A stretch of 64,000 nt of DNA from Streptomyces radiopugnans (GCF_900110735.1 NZ_FOET01000003.1:533945-597944), one strand, 5' to 3'. Positions 49,165 to 60,439 are shown, counted from the stretch's first letter. Translations and numbers: made by a program. The notes: a model not told the origin generated them from the letters alone.

Positions 49165-49325
49165 GTGTGAACGGTACGGAAGGAAACCGGCCGATCACCC
49201 CCTGCGATCGCCGGGCGTCACTCCTGACGATCGTCGGACCCCGCCGGACCGCTCATCATAAAAGTTGACCTCCTGCGCGGCGGGTAAGACCGTACGGGGC
49301 ACTTGATGTCTCGTAAGGTTTGCGC

Positions 49326-50216
49326 GTGGGATCTCTGCGCAATCCGGTTGGACCCCTTCCCTCTTCCATCTACTGGAGGCGAAGGGCGGTCGTGCTTGCG
49401 CTCCTGCTGGTCCTGGCACTGCTCGTCATATGGGCCGTCAGGTCCGGAGGGCCGGGCGGCGACGGCGGGAGCGACCAGGGCGGGAAGCAGGGCGGCAACG
49501 AGGCGCCGGGCACCATCACCCCCGGGCCGTCCTCCTCCGAGTCCCTGATCAGCGAACGCCCCGGCGGGCGCGAGGAGTCCGACGGCGGCACCGGCGGCTC
49601 GGGGGGACCGGGCGGGTCGGGAGACGCGGGCGGCACCGGCGGCGACACGGCGGGGTCCGCCGGCGCCGGGTCCGGCGGCGGAGGCGCGGACGGCGAGGGC
49701 GAAGGCGGCGCGAACGGTTCCGGTTCGCGCGGCTCGGGCACCGGAGGAGCGGGCGGCGGCCCCGCCGGCGTCGTCTCGGGCGGAGTCGAGGCCGTGCCGG
49801 CCGACTCCACCCTCCCCGACTGCCGCCCCGGCTCGGTCGAGGTGACGCTGCGCAGCGAGGAGAACCGCTACGCGCCCGGCGAGGAGCCCGTCTTCCGGCT
49901 GACCGTGCGGAACGGGGGCGGCGGCGCCTGCAAGGTCGACTTCGGCACCGGCGCCACGGCCTTCACCATCATCGAGACCGAGGACGGCGACGAGAAGGTC
50001 TGGAAGTCCGAGCACTGCCCGAAGGGCGCCCGCTCGGCCCTCTACAAGGTCCCGGCGGGCGGTACGGCCGTGCGCACCCTGGAGTGGGACCGCAGGCACA
50101 GCACTCCCGAGTGCGGTACGCCGGGCGCCCAGGCGAAGGCAGGCACCTATCTGGTCGAGGCCGAGGTGGAGGGCCTGGAGAAGGTGCGCACCTCGTTCGT
50201 CCTCACCAAGGACTGA
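49326..50216 (+). CDS. membrane-anchored extracytoplasmic protein, unknown function
   Basis: Protein of 296 aa: N-terminal membrane anchor (AVVLALLLVLALLVIWAV, about residues 22-39), a Gly/Ser/Asp-rich linker of about 115 residues, then a folded domain from about residue 158 with two Cys pairs candidates (LPDCRPGSVEV, GGACKVDFG, SEHCPKG, TPECGTPG) that look like an Ig-like beta fold. GTG 49326 is six bases after TAAGGT (49314-49319); TTG 49320 is the alternative start. Confidence 0.72.
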   Translation: MGSLRNPVGPLPSSIYWRRRAVVLALLLVLALLVIWAVRSGGPGGDGGSDQGGKQGGNEAPGTITPGPSSSESLISERPGGREESDGGTGGSGGPGGSGDAGGTGGDTAGSAGAGSGGGGADGEGEGGANGSGSRGSGTGGAGGGPAGVVSGGVEAVPADSTLPDCRPGSVEVTLRSEENRYAPGEEPVFRLTVRNGGGGACKVDFGTGATAFTIIETEDGDEKVWKSEHCPKGARSALYKVPAGGTAVRTLEWDRRHSTPECGTPGAQAKAGTYLVEAEVEGLEKVRTSFVLTKD

Positions 50217-50338
50217 GCCGCCCGCGCCACGGACCGAGGAGCCGAAGGGGGCCGGAGAGAGCCGGACGGAGCCGGGCGGGGCTGAACGGGACCGGGCGGA
50301 CCAGGGCCGCCGTGCCGCCCGGAGGCCGGGCGCACGCG

Positions 50339-51439
50339 TCAGACGTACCGCTCCAGGATCGACGACTCCGCCAGCCGCGACAGGCCCTCGCGGACCGACC
50401 TGGCCCGCGCCTCGCCCACCCCGTCGACGGTCTGCAGGTCGTCCACGCTCGCGGCCAGCAGCTTCTGCAGTCCGCCGAAGTGCTCGACCAGCCGCTCGAT
50501 CACGGCGTTAGGCAGCCGGGGCACCTTCGCCAGCAGGCGGTAGCCGCGCGGCGAGACGGCCGAGTCCAGCGTCTCCGGCGATCCGCTGTACCCCAACGCC
50601 TTGGCCACCGTGGGCAGTTCGAGCAGCTCGGTGTGGGTCAGCCGGTCCAGCTCGGTCAGCGCCTCGGTGACGGTGCGGGACCGCTTGGCGGTCGGCTCGG
50701 GCACGTAGTCGCGGGCGACCAGCTCGCGTTCGGGCTCCACACCCGCGATCAGCTCGTCGAGCTGGAGGGAGAGCAGCCGCCCGTCCGTGCCCAGCTCCAC
50801 CACGTACTCGGCGATCTCCGTGGCGATCCGCCGCACCATCTCCAGCCGCTGCGACACCGCGGAGACGTCCCGGACCGTCACCAGGTCCTCGATCTCCAGC
50901 GCGGAGAGCGTGCCCGCCACCTCGTCCAGGCGGAGCTTGTACCGCTCCAGCGTCGCCAGCGCCTGGTTGGCCCGGGACAGGATCGCCGCCGAGTCCTCCA
51001 GCACGCGCCGCTGGCCGTCCACGTACAGCGCGATCAGCCGCATCGACTGGCTCACCGACACCACCGGGAAGCCGGTCTGGATCGACACCCGCTGCGCGGT
51101 GCGGTGCCGGGTGCCCGTCTCCTCCGTGGGGATCGAGGCGTCCGGCACGAGCTGCACGCCCGCCCGCACGATCTTGGTGATGTCCCTGTCGAGGATCAGC
51201 GCGCCGTCCAGCTTGCACAGCTCGCGCAGCCGCGTCGCGCTGAACTCCACGTCCAGCACGAAACCGCCGGAGCACAGCGCCTCGACGGTCTTGTCCATGC
51301 CCAGGACGATGAGCCCGCCGGTGTTCCCCCGCAGGACGCGCTCCAGGCCGTCGCGCAGGGCCGTACCAGGCGCGACCGCGCTCAGTGAGGCGCGCAACAG
51401 GCCGTCGGCGCCGGTTGCTGCCCGGTCGTTGGCTGCCAC
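50339..51439 (-). CDS. disA: DNA integrity scanning diadenylate cyclase
   Basis: Makes the second messenger c-di-AMP from two ATP while scanning DNA. 366 aa octamer-forming family: DAC domain with [10 protein letters not shown] (DGA) and [12 protein letters not shown] (RHR) motifs, a helical spine, and a C-terminal helix-hairpin-helix ([29 protein letters not shown]). GTG 51439 with GGAG upstream is preferred over the longer reading from 51484. It follows radA by 48 bp, as in Bacillus. Confidence 0.96.
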   Translation of the reverse strand: MAANDRAATGADGLLRASLSAVAPGTALRDGLERVLRGNTGGLIVLGMDKTVEALCSGGFVLDVEFSATRLRELCKLDGALILDRDITKIVRAGVQLVPDASIPTEETGTRHRTAQRVSIQTGFPVVSVSQSMRLIALYVDGQRRVLEDSAAILSRANQALATLERYKLRLDEVAGTLSALEIEDLVTVRDVSAVSQRLEMVRRIATEIAEYVVELGTDGRLLSLQLDELIAGVEPERELVARDYVPEPTAKRSRTVTEALTELDRLTHTELLELPTVAKALGYSGSPETLDSAVSPRGYRLLAKVPRLPNAVIERLVEHFGGLQKLLAASVDDLQTVDGVGEARARSVREGLSRLAESSILERYV

Positions 51440-51487
51440 GGCACTCCTTCGGGTCATGCGTACGTACGGGCGAGACCAGGGCAAAGT

Positions 51488-52966
51488 CTACCGGCGGCTC
51501 CGGCCCTCGTGTGGCGTGCTCCGGTCGGACCCGTCGCGGCCGGGCTGTTCGGGCCCGTCGCGGTCGGACCGCTCCGACCGCTCCGACCGCGACGGCCGGG
51601 CGGGCAGGACCCGCAGCGCCTCCCCTATGTCCGCCACCTCCCGCACCCGCATCCCCGCCGGCACCCTGCCCGGATCGGTGGGCACCAGGGCGTGGGTGAA
51701 GCCCAGCCGCGCGGCCTCCGCCAGCCGGCGCTGCACGCCCGTCACCCGCCTGACCTCGCCGGCCAGCCCCACCTCGCCGATGGCCACCAGGTTCTTCGGG
51801 AGCGGGGTGTCGCTGGCGGCGCTGGCCAGCGCGAGCGCCATCGCCAGGTCGGCCGCGGGTTCCGAGAGCCGCACCCCGCCGACGGTGGCGGTGTAGACGT
51901 CCCGCTTGCCCAGCGCGTTGATCCGGCCCCGCTGCTCCAGCACGGCCAGCATCATCGACACGCGCGAGGTCTCCAGCCCGGACGTGGTGCGCCGGGGGGA
52001 GGGGATCTGGGAGTCCACCGTCAGCGACTGCACCTCGGCCACCAGCGGGCGGCGGCCCTCCAGGGTGACGGTCAGACAGGTGCCGGGCACGGGCTCGTCC
52101 CGGCGGGTGAGGAAGAGGCCCGACGGGTCGGCCAGACCGGTGATGCCCTCGTCGTGCAGCTCGAAGCAGCCCACCTCGTCGGTGGCGCCGTAGCGGTTCT
52201 TCACACCGCGCACCAGCCGCAGCCGGGCGTGCCGGTCGCCCTCGAACTGCAGGACCACGTCCACCAGGTGCTCCAGCAGGCGCGGACCGGCGATGGCGCC
52301 GTCCTTGGTGACGTGGCCCACCAGCAGCGTGGACATCCCGCGCTCCTTGGAGGCCCGGATCAGCGCCCCGGCCACCTCCCGCACCTGGGCCATGCCGCCG
52401 GGCGCGCCGTCGATCTCGGGGGAGGCGACCGTCTGCACCGAGTCCAAGACGAGCAGCGAGGGCTTCACCTCGTCCAGATGGCCCAGGACGGCCGACAGGT
52501 CCGTCTCGGCCGCCAGGTACAGGTGGTCGCTTATCGCCCCGATCCGGTCCGCCCGCAGCCGCACCTGCCCGGCCGACTCCTCGCCGGTGACGTAGAGCGT
52601 GCGGCGGTCGGCGTCGGCCGCCTTGGCCGCGACGTCCAGCAGCAGCGTGGACTTGCCCACCCCGGGCTCGCCCGCCAGCAGCACCACCGCGCCCGGCACC
52701 AGACCGCCGCCCAGCACCCTGTCCAGCTCGGGCACGCCCGTGCTGCGCGCGGTGGCCACCTGCCCGTTCACCTGGCCGATGGGCAGCGCGGGGGAGGAGA
52801 CCCGGCCGGGCGCGGTGGTGCGGACGGCCGGGGTGCCGCCGGTCTCCTCGACGGTGCCCCAGGCGTGGCACTCCGGGCAGCGGCCGAGCCACTTGGCGGT
52901 GGTGTAGCCGCACTCGGTGCAGCGGTAGGCGGGGCGGTCCTTGGCGGACGACTTGCGGGCAGCCAT
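51488..52966 (-). CDS. radA: DNA repair protein RadA
   Basis: Recombination helicase/branch-migration factor, 492 aa. N-terminal four-Cys zinc finger (CTECGYTTAKWLGRCPEC), RecA-like core with Walker A GEPGVGKST, the RadA-specific KNRYGATDEVG motif, and a C-terminal Lon-protease-like domain. The last 35 residues are an Arg/Ser/Asp-rich tail. ATG 52966 is seven bases after TACCGT (minus strand), probably leaderless. Operon with disA. Confidence 0.96.
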   Translation of the reverse strand: MAARKSSAKDRPAYRCTECGYTTAKWLGRCPECHAWGTVEETGGTPAVRTTAPGRVSSPALPIGQVNGQVATARSTGVPELDRVLGGGLVPGAVVLLAGEPGVGKSTLLLDVAAKAADADRRTLYVTGEESAGQVRLRADRIGAISDHLYLAAETDLSAVLGHLDEVKPSLLVLDSVQTVASPEIDGAPGGMAQVREVAGALIRASKERGMSTLLVGHVTKDGAIAGPRLLEHLVDVVLQFEGDRHARLRLVRGVKNRYGATDEVGCFELHDEGITGLADPSGLFLTRRDEPVPGTCLTVTLEGRRPLVAEVQSLTVDSQIPSPRRTTSGLETSRVSMMLAVLEQRGRINALGKRDVYTATVGGVRLSEPAADLAMALALASAASDTPLPKNLVAIGEVGLAGEVRRVTGVQRRLAEAARLGFTHALVPTDPGRVPAGMRVREVADIGEALRVLPARPSRSERSERSDRDGPEQPGRDGSDRSTPHEGRSRR

Positions 52967-53213
52967 GGGGCTCACGGTAGCCGGAGCCTCTGACAACCGG
53001 GCCCCGGCGGGCGCGCGGCGGACCGCGCGGCGGGCCCGCGAGGCGTACCGGCGGGGCGGACGCCGCACGGGCCCGGCTCCCGTGCGCCCTCGCGCAACCC
53101 CCTGCCGCCCACCACTGAGCGTTTGTGCGTTTTACCGCAGATCGTCACCCGTAAGGGTTAAACCCACGCAAGCATCACCAGCGATGCCCGGCCTTCCGCC
53201 TACGGTCGGCTGG

Positions 53214-54851
53214 GTGATGAGCACTCGGCGCGAGCACCCCACGCACACCACCGGCGTACACCGGGCGCACCGTGGCACGCACCGCGCCGCGGCCCGGCCG
53301 CCGGCGCCCGTCGATCCCTACCGGGACCATCTGGACGGGCTGTTCACCTACTGCCTGTCCGTCATGTGCGAGCACGAGGCGGCCATCTCCGTCCTCGGCG
53401 AGGCCCTGGCCGTCGCCGAGCGGCAGCGCCGCCGCGGCCGCACCCCCGCCGACACGGCGCTGCACCGGCCCTGGCTGTACGCGCTGGCCCGCTGGTCCTG
53501 CCTGCGGCTCCTGGCCGAGCGGCAGGGCGTCCGCCCCGAGCCCCCGGAGCTCCCCGGCCCCCTGGCCACCGCGCGCCGCCGCGAGCTGGCCGCGCTCGCC
53601 TGGCCGGAGGCCGCCGGCACCGGCCCCGAGCAGCGCGAGGCCCTGGAGCTGGCCGTACGCCACCACCTGCCGGTCCACGAGGTCGCGGCCGTCCTGGGCA
53701 CGGACCACGACGGCACGGAGCTGCTGTTGTCCAGCGCCGCCTGCGAGGTGGAGCGCACCCGCACCGCACTCGCCGTCGTCGACCGGGGCGGCTGTCCGGC
53801 CGTCGCCCGGCTCGCCGGGGACCGGGAGGTGCTGCTGGGCAGCGCGCTCCGCCGGGAGCTGGTGCGGCACGTGGACGAGTGCCCCGAGTGCCGGCGCACC
53901 GCCGAACGGGTGCTGGCGGGCGGCCCCTGGCCGGGCACCGCACCCGCGGACGTCGGCGCGCTCACCGTGCTGCCCGCACCGCGCGCGGAGGTGCACGCCG
54001 CGATGCTCGCCGCGCAGCGCGCGCGGGCCCAGCACACCCCGCGCTTCGACCGGCGCGGCTTCCCCGTCACCACCCGGGACCGCGCCGAGCGGTTCGACCG
54101 GCTGCGCAGCCGCGCGGTGACCACCACGGTCGTCGCCACCGTCGTCGCCGCGCCGCTGCTGGCGCTGTGGGCCGCGTACCGCGGCGCGCCGCTGGCGGAC
54201 GGCGGCCCGGGCGGCGCCCCCGTCTCGGCGTCCGAGCGCCGGGATCCGGGCAGCCCGTACGGCAGCCCCCAGGGCGACGGGGGCCGGGCGGGGGGCACCG
54301 GAGCCTCCCGCGACGGGTCCGGCCTCCGCATCGACGTGGCCGGCGCGGACGGCGCGGAAGGGCGGGGCGCCCCGTCCTCCGGCACGGACCGCCCGGGCGG
54401 CGCGGGCGGGGAGGGCCCGCCGCGCGGGGAGGACGGCACGGGACCGGGCCGGCTGACGGTCGAGGCCCAGCCGTCCGGGGACGCCACCGTCGTCACCCTC
54501 ACCGCCTCCGGCGGCTCCCCGGTCCACTGGACGGCCTCGGTGAACGCCTCCTGGCTGCGGCTGGACCGTACGCACGGGACGCTGCGGCCCGGCGAGTCCG
54601 CCGCCTTCGCCGTCACCGTCGACCGGTCGCGGGAGCCGGCGGGCGCGTGGACCGCGCGGATCTCGATCGCCCCGGCGAAGGCGGTGATCACCCTCCAGGG
54701 GCACGGCGCCGAGGCGCCCGCCGAACCGCGCCCCTCCGAGCCCCCGGAGCCGGAGCCCTCCGAGCCGCCCGCGCCCGAACCGACCCCCGAGCCGCCGTCG
54801 AGCACACCCCCGCCGGAGCCCTCACCGCCCCCGGCGGGGCAACCGGACTAG
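53214..54851 (+). CDS. sigma-like/anti-sigma-like membrane protein with BACON-type domain
   Basis: Protein of 545 aa with an unusual mosaic. Residues about 33-110 resemble ECF sigma region 2 (PYRDHLDGLFTYCLSV ... RPWLYALARWSCLRLLAE); about 140-190 resemble region 4 (EQREALELAVRHHLPVHEVAAVLG). Then a zinc-finger anti-sigma motif HVDECPECRRT (from about 218), a membrane helix (about 302-322), a low-complexity linker and an outside BACON-like Ig domain (about 415-505, GGSPVHWTASVNASWLRLD), ending in a Pro/Glu tail. GTG 53214 is seven bases after TACGGT. Sigma activity is doubtful; a membrane-tied regulator is inferred. Confidence 0.75.
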   Translation: MMSTRREHPTHTTGVHRAHRGTHRAAARPPAPVDPYRDHLDGLFTYCLSVMCEHEAAISVLGEALAVAERQRRRGRTPADTALHRPWLYALARWSCLRLLAERQGVRPEPPELPGPLATARRRELAALAWPEAAGTGPEQREALELAVRHHLPVHEVAAVLGTDHDGTELLLSSAACEVERTRTALAVVDRGGCPAVARLAGDREVLLGSALRRELVRHVDECPECRRTAERVLAGGPWPGTAPADVGALTVLPAPRAEVHAAMLAAQRARAQHTPRFDRRGFPVTTRDRAERFDRLRSRAVTTTVVATVVAAPLLALWAAYRGAPLADGGPGGAPVSASERRDPGSPYGSPQGDGGRAGGTGASRDGSGLRIDVAGADGAEGRGAPSSGTDRPGGAGGEGPPRGEDGTGPGRLTVEAQPSGDATVVTLTASGGSPVHWTASVNASWLRLDRTHGTLRPGESAAFAVTVDRSREPAGAWTARISIAPAKAVITLQGHGAEAPAEPRPSEPPEPEPSEPPAPEPTPEPPSSTPPPEPSPPPAGQPD

Positions 54852-54896
54852 CGGCCGGGCGGCCCGGCCGCGCCGGGCGGCGCACCCGGGCGCCGC

Positions 54897-55802
54897 TCAC
54901 CCGGGCATCGTGTGCCCCGGCTCCGCGCGCCCCGGCTCGGTACGGCCCGCGGGCGGCCCCGCGGCACCCGCCGCGGGGCCGCCCGCGGGCCCGTCCGCCG
55001 GGTGCGGGGCCACCATGGGCAGCTCCGCCGCCAGCCGCTCCTCGCACAGCTCGGCCAGCCGCGCGTACCCGGCCGGGCCCATCAGCTCCGTCAGCTCCGG
55101 CCGGTACGAGACGTACACCGGTTCGCCGGCCCCGTGCGCCGACGGCGCGCCGGTGCACCACCAGTGCAGGTCGTGCCCGCCCGGCCCCCAGCCGCGGCGG
55201 TCGTACTCGCCGATCGACACGTACAGCCGCTGCTCGCCGTCCGGCAGCTCCACCCACTCGAACGTCCGCCGGACCGGAAGCTGCCAGCACACGTCCGGCT
55301 TGGTCTCCAGCGGCTCGCGCCCCTCCCGCAGGGCCATGGTGTGCAGCGCGCAGCCGATGCCCCCGGGGAAGCCGGGGCGGTTGAGGAAGATGCACGCGCC
55401 CCGGTGCAGCCGCGTCTGGCGCTCACCGTCCTCGTTCACCTCGACCCAGCCGCGCTCGGAGGCGCCCTCCGCGTGGAACTGCCAGCTCTCGGGCGTGAGC
55501 CGCGCCACGTGCGCCGCCACGCGCTTCTCGTCGTCATCGTCCGAGAAGTGCGCGCCCAGCGTGCAGCAGCCGTCACTCGCGCGCCCCGCACTGATGCCCT
55601 GGCACCCCTGGCCGAAGATGCAGCCCCAGCGGGAGGTCAGCCAGGTCAGGTCGCACCGGAACACCTGCTCGTCGTCCGCCGGGTCCGGGAACTCCACCCA
55701 CACCCGGGCGTGGTCCAGCTCGACCTCCTCGCCCGCGGCCCGCCGCCGCTCCCCACCCGCATTCGCCTCTTTGTCCGGCTTCACCGTTTTCGTCTTCGCC
55801 AC
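54897..55802 (-). CDS. Cys-rich conserved protein, unknown function
   Basis: Protein of 301 aa with clustered cysteines: [55 protein letters not shown] and [11 protein letters not shown]. The spacing suggests bound iron-sulfur or zinc, loosely recalling YkgJ/DUF3109-type proteins; I cannot name the family with confidence. The C-terminus is Pro/Ala/Gly-rich. GTG 55802 lies six bases after TACCCT (minus strand), so leaderless; only 66 bp separate it from the divergent Ppx/GppA gene. Confidence 0.75.
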   Translation of the reverse strand: MAKTKTVKPDKEANAGGERRRAAGEEVELDHARVWVEFPDPADDEQVFRCDLTWLTSRWGCIFGQGCQGISAGRASDGCCTLGAHFSDDDDEKRVAAHVARLTPESWQFHAEGASERGWVEVNEDGERQTRLHRGACIFLNRPGFPGGIGCALHTMALREGREPLETKPDVCWQLPVRRTFEWVELPDGEQRLYVSIGEYDRRGWGPGGHDLHWWCTGAPSAHGAGEPVYVSYRPELTELMGPAGYARLAELCEERLAAELPMVAPHPADGPAGGPAAGAAGPPAGRTEPGRAEPGHTMPG

Positions 55803-55868
55803 GCACCCAGGGTATGCACCACGGGCCGGGCTCCAGGACACCGTCCGGCCGCAGTAGCGTGGCTCCCC

Positions 55869-56810
55869 ATGAGACTCGGTGTCCTCGACGTGGGTTCCAA
55901 CACCGTTCACCTTCTGGTGGTGGACGCACACCGGGGCGCCCGCCCCCTGCCCGCCTACTCCCACAAGGCGGAACTGCGCCTGGCCGAACTCCTCGACGAG
56001 GACGGGTCCATAAGCCCGGCGGGCGTCGAGAAGCTCGCCGCGACCGTCCGGGAGGCGATGGTCGTCGCCGAGGACAAGGGCGTGGAGGACCTGCTGCCGT
56101 TCGCCACCTCCGCCGTACGGGACGCCGCCAACGCCGACCACGTGCTGGAGCGGGTCGCCGCCGAGACGGGCGTGGAGCTGAAGGTGCTCTCCGGCGAGGA
56201 CGAGGCGCGGCTGACCTTCCTCGCGGCCCGCCGCTGGTTCGGCTGGTCGGCCGGACGGCTGCTGGTCCTGGACATCGGCGGCGGCTCGCTGGAGATCGCG
56301 TACGGCATCGACGAGCAGCCCGACGCCGCCGCCTCGCTGCCGCTGGGCGCCGGCCGTCTCACCAACTCCTGGCTGCCCGGCGATCCGCCCGACCCGGCCG
56401 ACGTCCGCGCGCTGCGCCGCCACGTGCGGCACGAGATCGCCCGGGTCGTCGGGGACTTCAGCAGACTGAGCGCCCCCGACCACGTGGTCGCCACCTCCAA
56501 GACCTTCAAACAGCTCGCCCGGCTGGCGGGCGCCCCCCGCTCCGCCGAGGGCCCCTACGCCCAGCGCGAGCTGGTAAGGGCGTCGCTGGAGGAGTGGGTG
56601 CCGAAACTGGCCTCCATGCCCGCTGCCGAACGCGCCGCCCTCCCCGGCGTCTCCGAGGGCCGGGCCAGGCAGCTGCTGGCGGGCGCGCTGGTGGCGGAGG
56701 GCGCCATGGACCTGTTCGGTGTGGAGCGGCTGGAGGTCTGCCCCTGGGCGCTGCGCGAGGGCGTCATCCTGCGCCGGCTGGACGGCCTGTCCGGCAACGG
56801 AACCCCGTGA
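55869..56810 (+). CDS. Ppx/GppA-family phosphatase
   Basis: Exopolyphosphatase/guanosine pentaphosphatase family, 313 aa, single-domain form. ASKHA motifs: [32 protein letters not shown] and [16 protein letters not shown]. Actinobacteria often have two such paralogues with different preferences for polyphosphate and pppGpp; which this one is cannot be told. ATG 55869 is eight bases after TAGCGT. Followed by the TIM-barrel gene. Confidence 0.9.
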   Translation: MRLGVLDVGSNTVHLLVVDAHRGARPLPAYSHKAELRLAELLDEDGSISPAGVEKLAATVREAMVVAEDKGVEDLLPFATSAVRDAANADHVLERVAAETGVELKVLSGEDEARLTFLAARRWFGWSAGRLLVLDIGGGSLEIAYGIDEQPDAAASLPLGAGRLTNSWLPGDPPDPADVRALRRHVRHEIARVVGDFSRLSAPDHVVATSKTFKQLARLAGAPRSAEGPYAQRELVRASLEEWVPKLASMPAAERAALPGVSEGRARQLLAGALVAEGAMDLFGVERLEVCPWALREGVILRRLDGLSGNGTP

Positions 56811-56885
56811 CCTTCCCCACACCCCGCCCCGTGGGCCCCGCGACGACCTCCGTAACGCCCTCCCGCTCGCCGTAGGCTGTTGTGC

Positions 56886-57710
56886 GTGGTCGATCCAGCG
56901 ATGTCCCTCCCGGTACCGAAGGTCGCCCTCTCCACGGCCTCCGTCTACCCGGAGACCACGGCGACGGCCTTCGAGATCGCCGCACGCCTCGGTTACGACG
57001 GGGTGGAGGTCATGGTGTGGACCGACCCGGTCAGCCAGGACGTCGAGGCGCTGCGCAGGCTCTCCGACTTCCACGGCGTCCCGATCCTCGCCGTCCACGC
57101 CCCCTGCCTGCTGATCACCCAGCGCGTGTGGTCCAAGGACCCCTGGACCAAGCTCCAGCGATCCCGCGAGGCCGCCGAGAAGCTGGGCGCGAGCACGGTC
57201 GTGGTGCACCCGCCGTTCCGCTGGCAGCGCTCCTACGCGCGGGAGTTCGTGCGCGGCGTGTGGCGGATGGCGGACGAGACCGACGTCCGCTTCGCCGTGG
57301 AGAACATGTACCCCTGGCGCTACCGCGACCGCGAGATGCTCGCCTACGCCCCCGCCTGGGACCCGACCGAGGACGACTACCGCCACTTCACCCTCGACCT
57401 CTCCCACACCGCCACCGCCCGCAACGACACCCTGGCGATGGTGGACCGCATGGGCGACCGCCTGGCGCACATCCACATCGCCGACGGCACCGACTCCGCC
57501 AAGGACGAGCACCTCGTCCCCGGGCGCGGCGACCAGCCGTGCGCGGAGGTCCTGGAGCACCTGGCGGCGGCCGGCTTCGACGGGCACGTGGTGGTCGAGG
57601 TCAACACCCGCCGCGCGATGTCCTCGGCCGAGCGCGAGGCCGATCTCGCCGAGGCCCTGGCCTTCACCCGCCGCCATCTGGCCTCCGTGCCCCGGAAGGC
57701 CGGCCCGTGA
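56886..57710 (+). CDS. sugar phosphate isomerase/epimerase-like TIM-barrel protein
   Basis: AP-endonuclease-2-type barrel, 274 aa. Metal-site blocks: [49 protein letters not shown] and [11 protein letters not shown]. The fold covers xylose-isomerase-like enzymes and endonuclease IV; the substrate is unknown. GTG 56886 lies seven bases after TAGGCT (56873-56878); starts at TTG 56880 or ATG 56901 are less likely. Overlaps the TetR gene by 4 bp (GTGA). Confidence 0.88.
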   Translation: MVDPAMSLPVPKVALSTASVYPETTATAFEIAARLGYDGVEVMVWTDPVSQDVEALRRLSDFHGVPILAVHAPCLLITQRVWSKDPWTKLQRSREAAEKLGASTVVVHPPFRWQRSYAREFVRGVWRMADETDVRFAVENMYPWRYRDREMLAYAPAWDPTEDDYRHFTLDLSHTATARNDTLAMVDRMGDRLAHIHIADGTDSAKDEHLVPGRGDQPCAEVLEHLAAAGFDGHVVVEVNTRRAMSSAEREADLAEALAFTRRHLASVPRKAGP

Positions 57711-58423
57711 GCGGGCGGGACGCCGGTGCCCGGGCCGCGCAGGGCGCGGCCCGGTCCGCGGAGGACGCCCCGCGTCCAGCGCGCCGTCGCGGCCGCCCGG
57801 CGTCGGCCGGCCGGGCCGAGGCCGGGAAGACGGCGCGCGACCGCATCCTGGCCTCGGCCCGGGCGGAGTTCGCCGAGCGCGGCTACGACAAGGCGTCCAT
57901 CCGCTCCATCGCCCGCGGCGCGGAGGTGGACCCGGCTCTGGTCCACCACTACTTCGGGGCCAAGGAGCAGGTCTTCGAGGCCGCCGCCGAGGTCTCCTTC
58001 GCCCCCGCCGCCGAGGGGCTGGGCCGTCTCGCCCCCCACGGCCCGGACGGTCTGGGCGAGGAGCTCGTCCGCTTCTTCCTGGGCGTCTGGGAGAACCCGG
58101 CCAGCCGTGCGCCGCTGCTGGCCGTCGTCCGCTCGGCGCTCAGCAACGAGACCGCCGCCCGGATCTTCCGGCGCATGGTGACGCGGCAGCTGATGGCCCG
58201 GGTGGCGCGCCGTCTGGACGCCCCGGACCGGGAGCTGCGGGTGGAACTGGCCGCCGCGCAGATGGTGGGCGTGGCGATCATGCGGTACGTCCTGGGGATC
58301 GAGCCGCTGGCCTCCGCGGACCCCGAGGACCTGGTCGCCCGCCTCTCGCCGGCCGTCCAGCACCATCTGACCGGCCCCGCCGGACCCGCCGGACCCGTCG
58401 GCGAACAACCGCGCGGAGGGTGA
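57707..58423 (+). CDS. TetR-family transcriptional regulator
   Basis: Repressor of 238 aa with a basic, Ala/Arg-rich N-terminal extension (about 45 residues) before the helix-turn-helix ([49 protein letters not shown]). The ligand domain shows the TetR_C pattern ([24 protein letters not shown]). Coupled to the preceding barrel gene by GTGA overlap; ilvD follows after 131 bp. Confidence 0.92.
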   Translation: MSGRDAGARAAQGAARSAEDAPRPARRRGRPASAGRAEAGKTARDRILASARAEFAERGYDKASIRSIARGAEVDPALVHHYFGAKEQVFEAAAEVSFAPAAEGLGRLAPHGPDGLGEELVRFFLGVWENPASRAPLLAVVRSALSNETAARIFRRMVTRQLMARVARRLDAPDRELRVELAAAQMVGVAIMRYVLGIEPLASADPEDLVARLSPAVQHHLTGPAGPAGPVGEQPRGG

Positions 58424-58554
58424 ATCCAGCGCCCCTCATGTCTTACGATCCGGACTTTTCGTCCAGATCTTGAGCGGGAGGCGTACGCTCGGCAGCCACG
58501 GCCCGAAGACCGCGCCCCACGGTCGCCCAACGGTTCACGAAGGAGTGGAGCACC

Positions 58555-60393
58555 ATGCCCCAGCTGAGGTCCCGCACCGTCACCCACGGCCGCAACATGG
58601 CGGGTGCCCGCGCCCTCCTGCGGGCCGCCGGCGTAGCGCGCGAGGACTTCGGCAAGCCGATCATCGCGGTGGCCAACAGCTTCACCGAGTTCGTGCCCGG
58701 GCACACCCACCTCCAGCCGGTCGGCCGGATCGTCAGCGAGGCGATCAAGGAGGCGGGCGGCGTCCCGCGCGAGTTCAACACCATCGCCGTGGACGACGGC
58801 ATCGCCATGGGCCACGGCGGCATGCTCTACTCCCTGCCCTCCCGCGACCTGATCGCGGACTCCGTGGAGTACATGGTCGAGGCCCACTGCGCCGACGCCC
58901 TGATCTGCATCTCCAACTGCGACAAGATCACCCCGGGCATGCTGATGGCCGCGATGCGCCTGAACATCCCCACGGTCTTCGTCTCCGGCGGGCCGATGGA
59001 GTCCGGCCGCGCCACCCTCGTCGACGGCACGGTCCGCAAACTCGACCTGATCAGCGCCATCGCCGACTCGGCCAACGACGCCGTCTCGGACGAGGACATG
59101 GCCCTCATCGAGGAGAACGCCTGCCCCACCTGCGGCTCCTGCTCGGGCATGTTCACCGCCAACTCGATGAACTGCCTCACCGAGGCCATCGGCCTCTCCC
59201 TGCCCGGCAACGGCTCGGTGCTGGCCACCCACACCGCCCGCCGGGCGCTGTACGAGAACGCCGGCCGCACGGTGGTGGAGATCACCAGGCGCCACTACGA
59301 GCAGGACGACACGACCGTCCTGCCGCGCGCCATCGGCTCCCGCGCCGCCTTCGAGAACGCCATGGCCCTCGACATCGCCATGGGCGGCTCCACCAACACG
59401 ATCCTGCACCTGCTCGCCGCCGCCCAGGAGGCCGGGCTGGACTTCGGGCTGACCGACATCGACGCCATCTCGCGTCGCGTGCCGTGCCTGTCCAAGGTCG
59501 CGCCCAACGGCTCGTACTACATGGAGGACGTCCACCGGGCCGGCGGCATCCCCGCCATCCTGGGCGAGCTGTACCGCGCGGGCCTGCTCAACGAGGACGT
59601 CCGCACCGTCCACTCCGACTCCCTGGCCGAATGGCTCAAGACCTGGGACATCCGCGGCGGCTCCCCGTCCCCCGAGGCCGTCGAACTGTTCCACGCCGCC
59701 CCCGGCTGCGTCCGCTCCGCCAGCGCCTTCTCGCAGTCCGAGCGCTGGGAGTCCCTGGACACCGACGCGGCCGGCGGCTGCATCCGCGACGTGGAGCACG
59801 CCTACTCCAAGGACGGCGGACTGGCCGTCCTGCACGGCAACCTCGCCGTCGACGGCTGCGTGGTGAAGACCGCCGGCGTCGACGAGTCCATCCTGACCTT
59901 CAGCGGCCCGGCCGTGGTCTGCGAGTCGCAGGAGGAGGCCGTCGAGAAGATCCTGGGCAAGCAGGTCAAGGAGGGCGACGTCGTCGTCATCCGCTACGAG
60001 GGTCCCAGGGGCGGCCCCGGCATGCAGGAGATGCTCTACCCGACCTCCTTCCTCAAGGGCCGCGGCCTGGGCGCCAAGTGCGCGCTGATCACGGACGGCC
60101 GCTTCTCCGGCGGCACCTCGGGTCTGTCCATCGGCCACGCCTCCCCGGAGGCGGCCGCGGGCGGCACCATCGCCCTGGTCGAGGACGGCGACCTGATCAG
60201 CATCGACATCCCCGCCCGCACCATCGAGCTGAAGGTCGGCGAGGCCACCCTCGCCGCCCGCCGCGAGGCGCTCGGCGGCCGGTACGCGCCGGCGGCGCGC
60301 GACCGCAAGGTCTCCGCCGCCCTGCGCGCCTACGCGGCCATGGCCACCAGCGCCGACAAGGGCGCGGTGCGGGACGTCACCAAGCTCGGCTGA
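58555..60393 (+). CDS. ilvD: dihydroxy-acid dehydratase
   Basis: Iron-sulfur dehydratase of valine, isoleucine and CoA-precursor synthesis, 612 aa. Cluster ligands fall in [12 protein letters not shown] (C122) and [18 protein letters not shown] (C190, C193, C196); other marks are [24 protein letters not shown] and [16 protein letters not shown]. The product ketoisovalerate also feeds pantothenate synthesis (panC region). AAGGAG precedes ATG. A TACGAT hexamer at 58444-58449 may be its -10. Confidence 0.97.
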   Translation: MPQLRSRTVTHGRNMAGARALLRAAGVAREDFGKPIIAVANSFTEFVPGHTHLQPVGRIVSEAIKEAGGVPREFNTIAVDDGIAMGHGGMLYSLPSRDLIADSVEYMVEAHCADALICISNCDKITPGMLMAAMRLNIPTVFVSGGPMESGRATLVDGTVRKLDLISAIADSANDAVSDEDMALIEENACPTCGSCSGMFTANSMNCLTEAIGLSLPGNGSVLATHTARRALYENAGRTVVEITRRHYEQDDTTVLPRAIGSRAAFENAMALDIAMGGSTNTILHLLAAAQEAGLDFGLTDIDAISRRVPCLSKVAPNGSYYMEDVHRAGGIPAILGELYRAGLLNEDVRTVHSDSLAEWLKTWDIRGGSPSPEAVELFHAAPGCVRSASAFSQSERWESLDTDAAGGCIRDVEHAYSKDGGLAVLHGNLAVDGCVVKTAGVDESILTFSGPAVVCESQEEAVEKILGKQVKEGDVVVIRYEGPRGGPGMQEMLYPTSFLKGRGLGAKCALITDGRFSGGTSGLSIGHASPEAAAGGTIALVEDGDLISIDIPARTIELKVGEATLAARREALGGRYAPAARDRKVSAALRAYAAMATSADKGAVRDVTKLG

Positions 60394-60439
60394 CCCCGCC
60401 CCCGGCATCCCTCGGGCCCCCGCGCGCATAATCGACACC

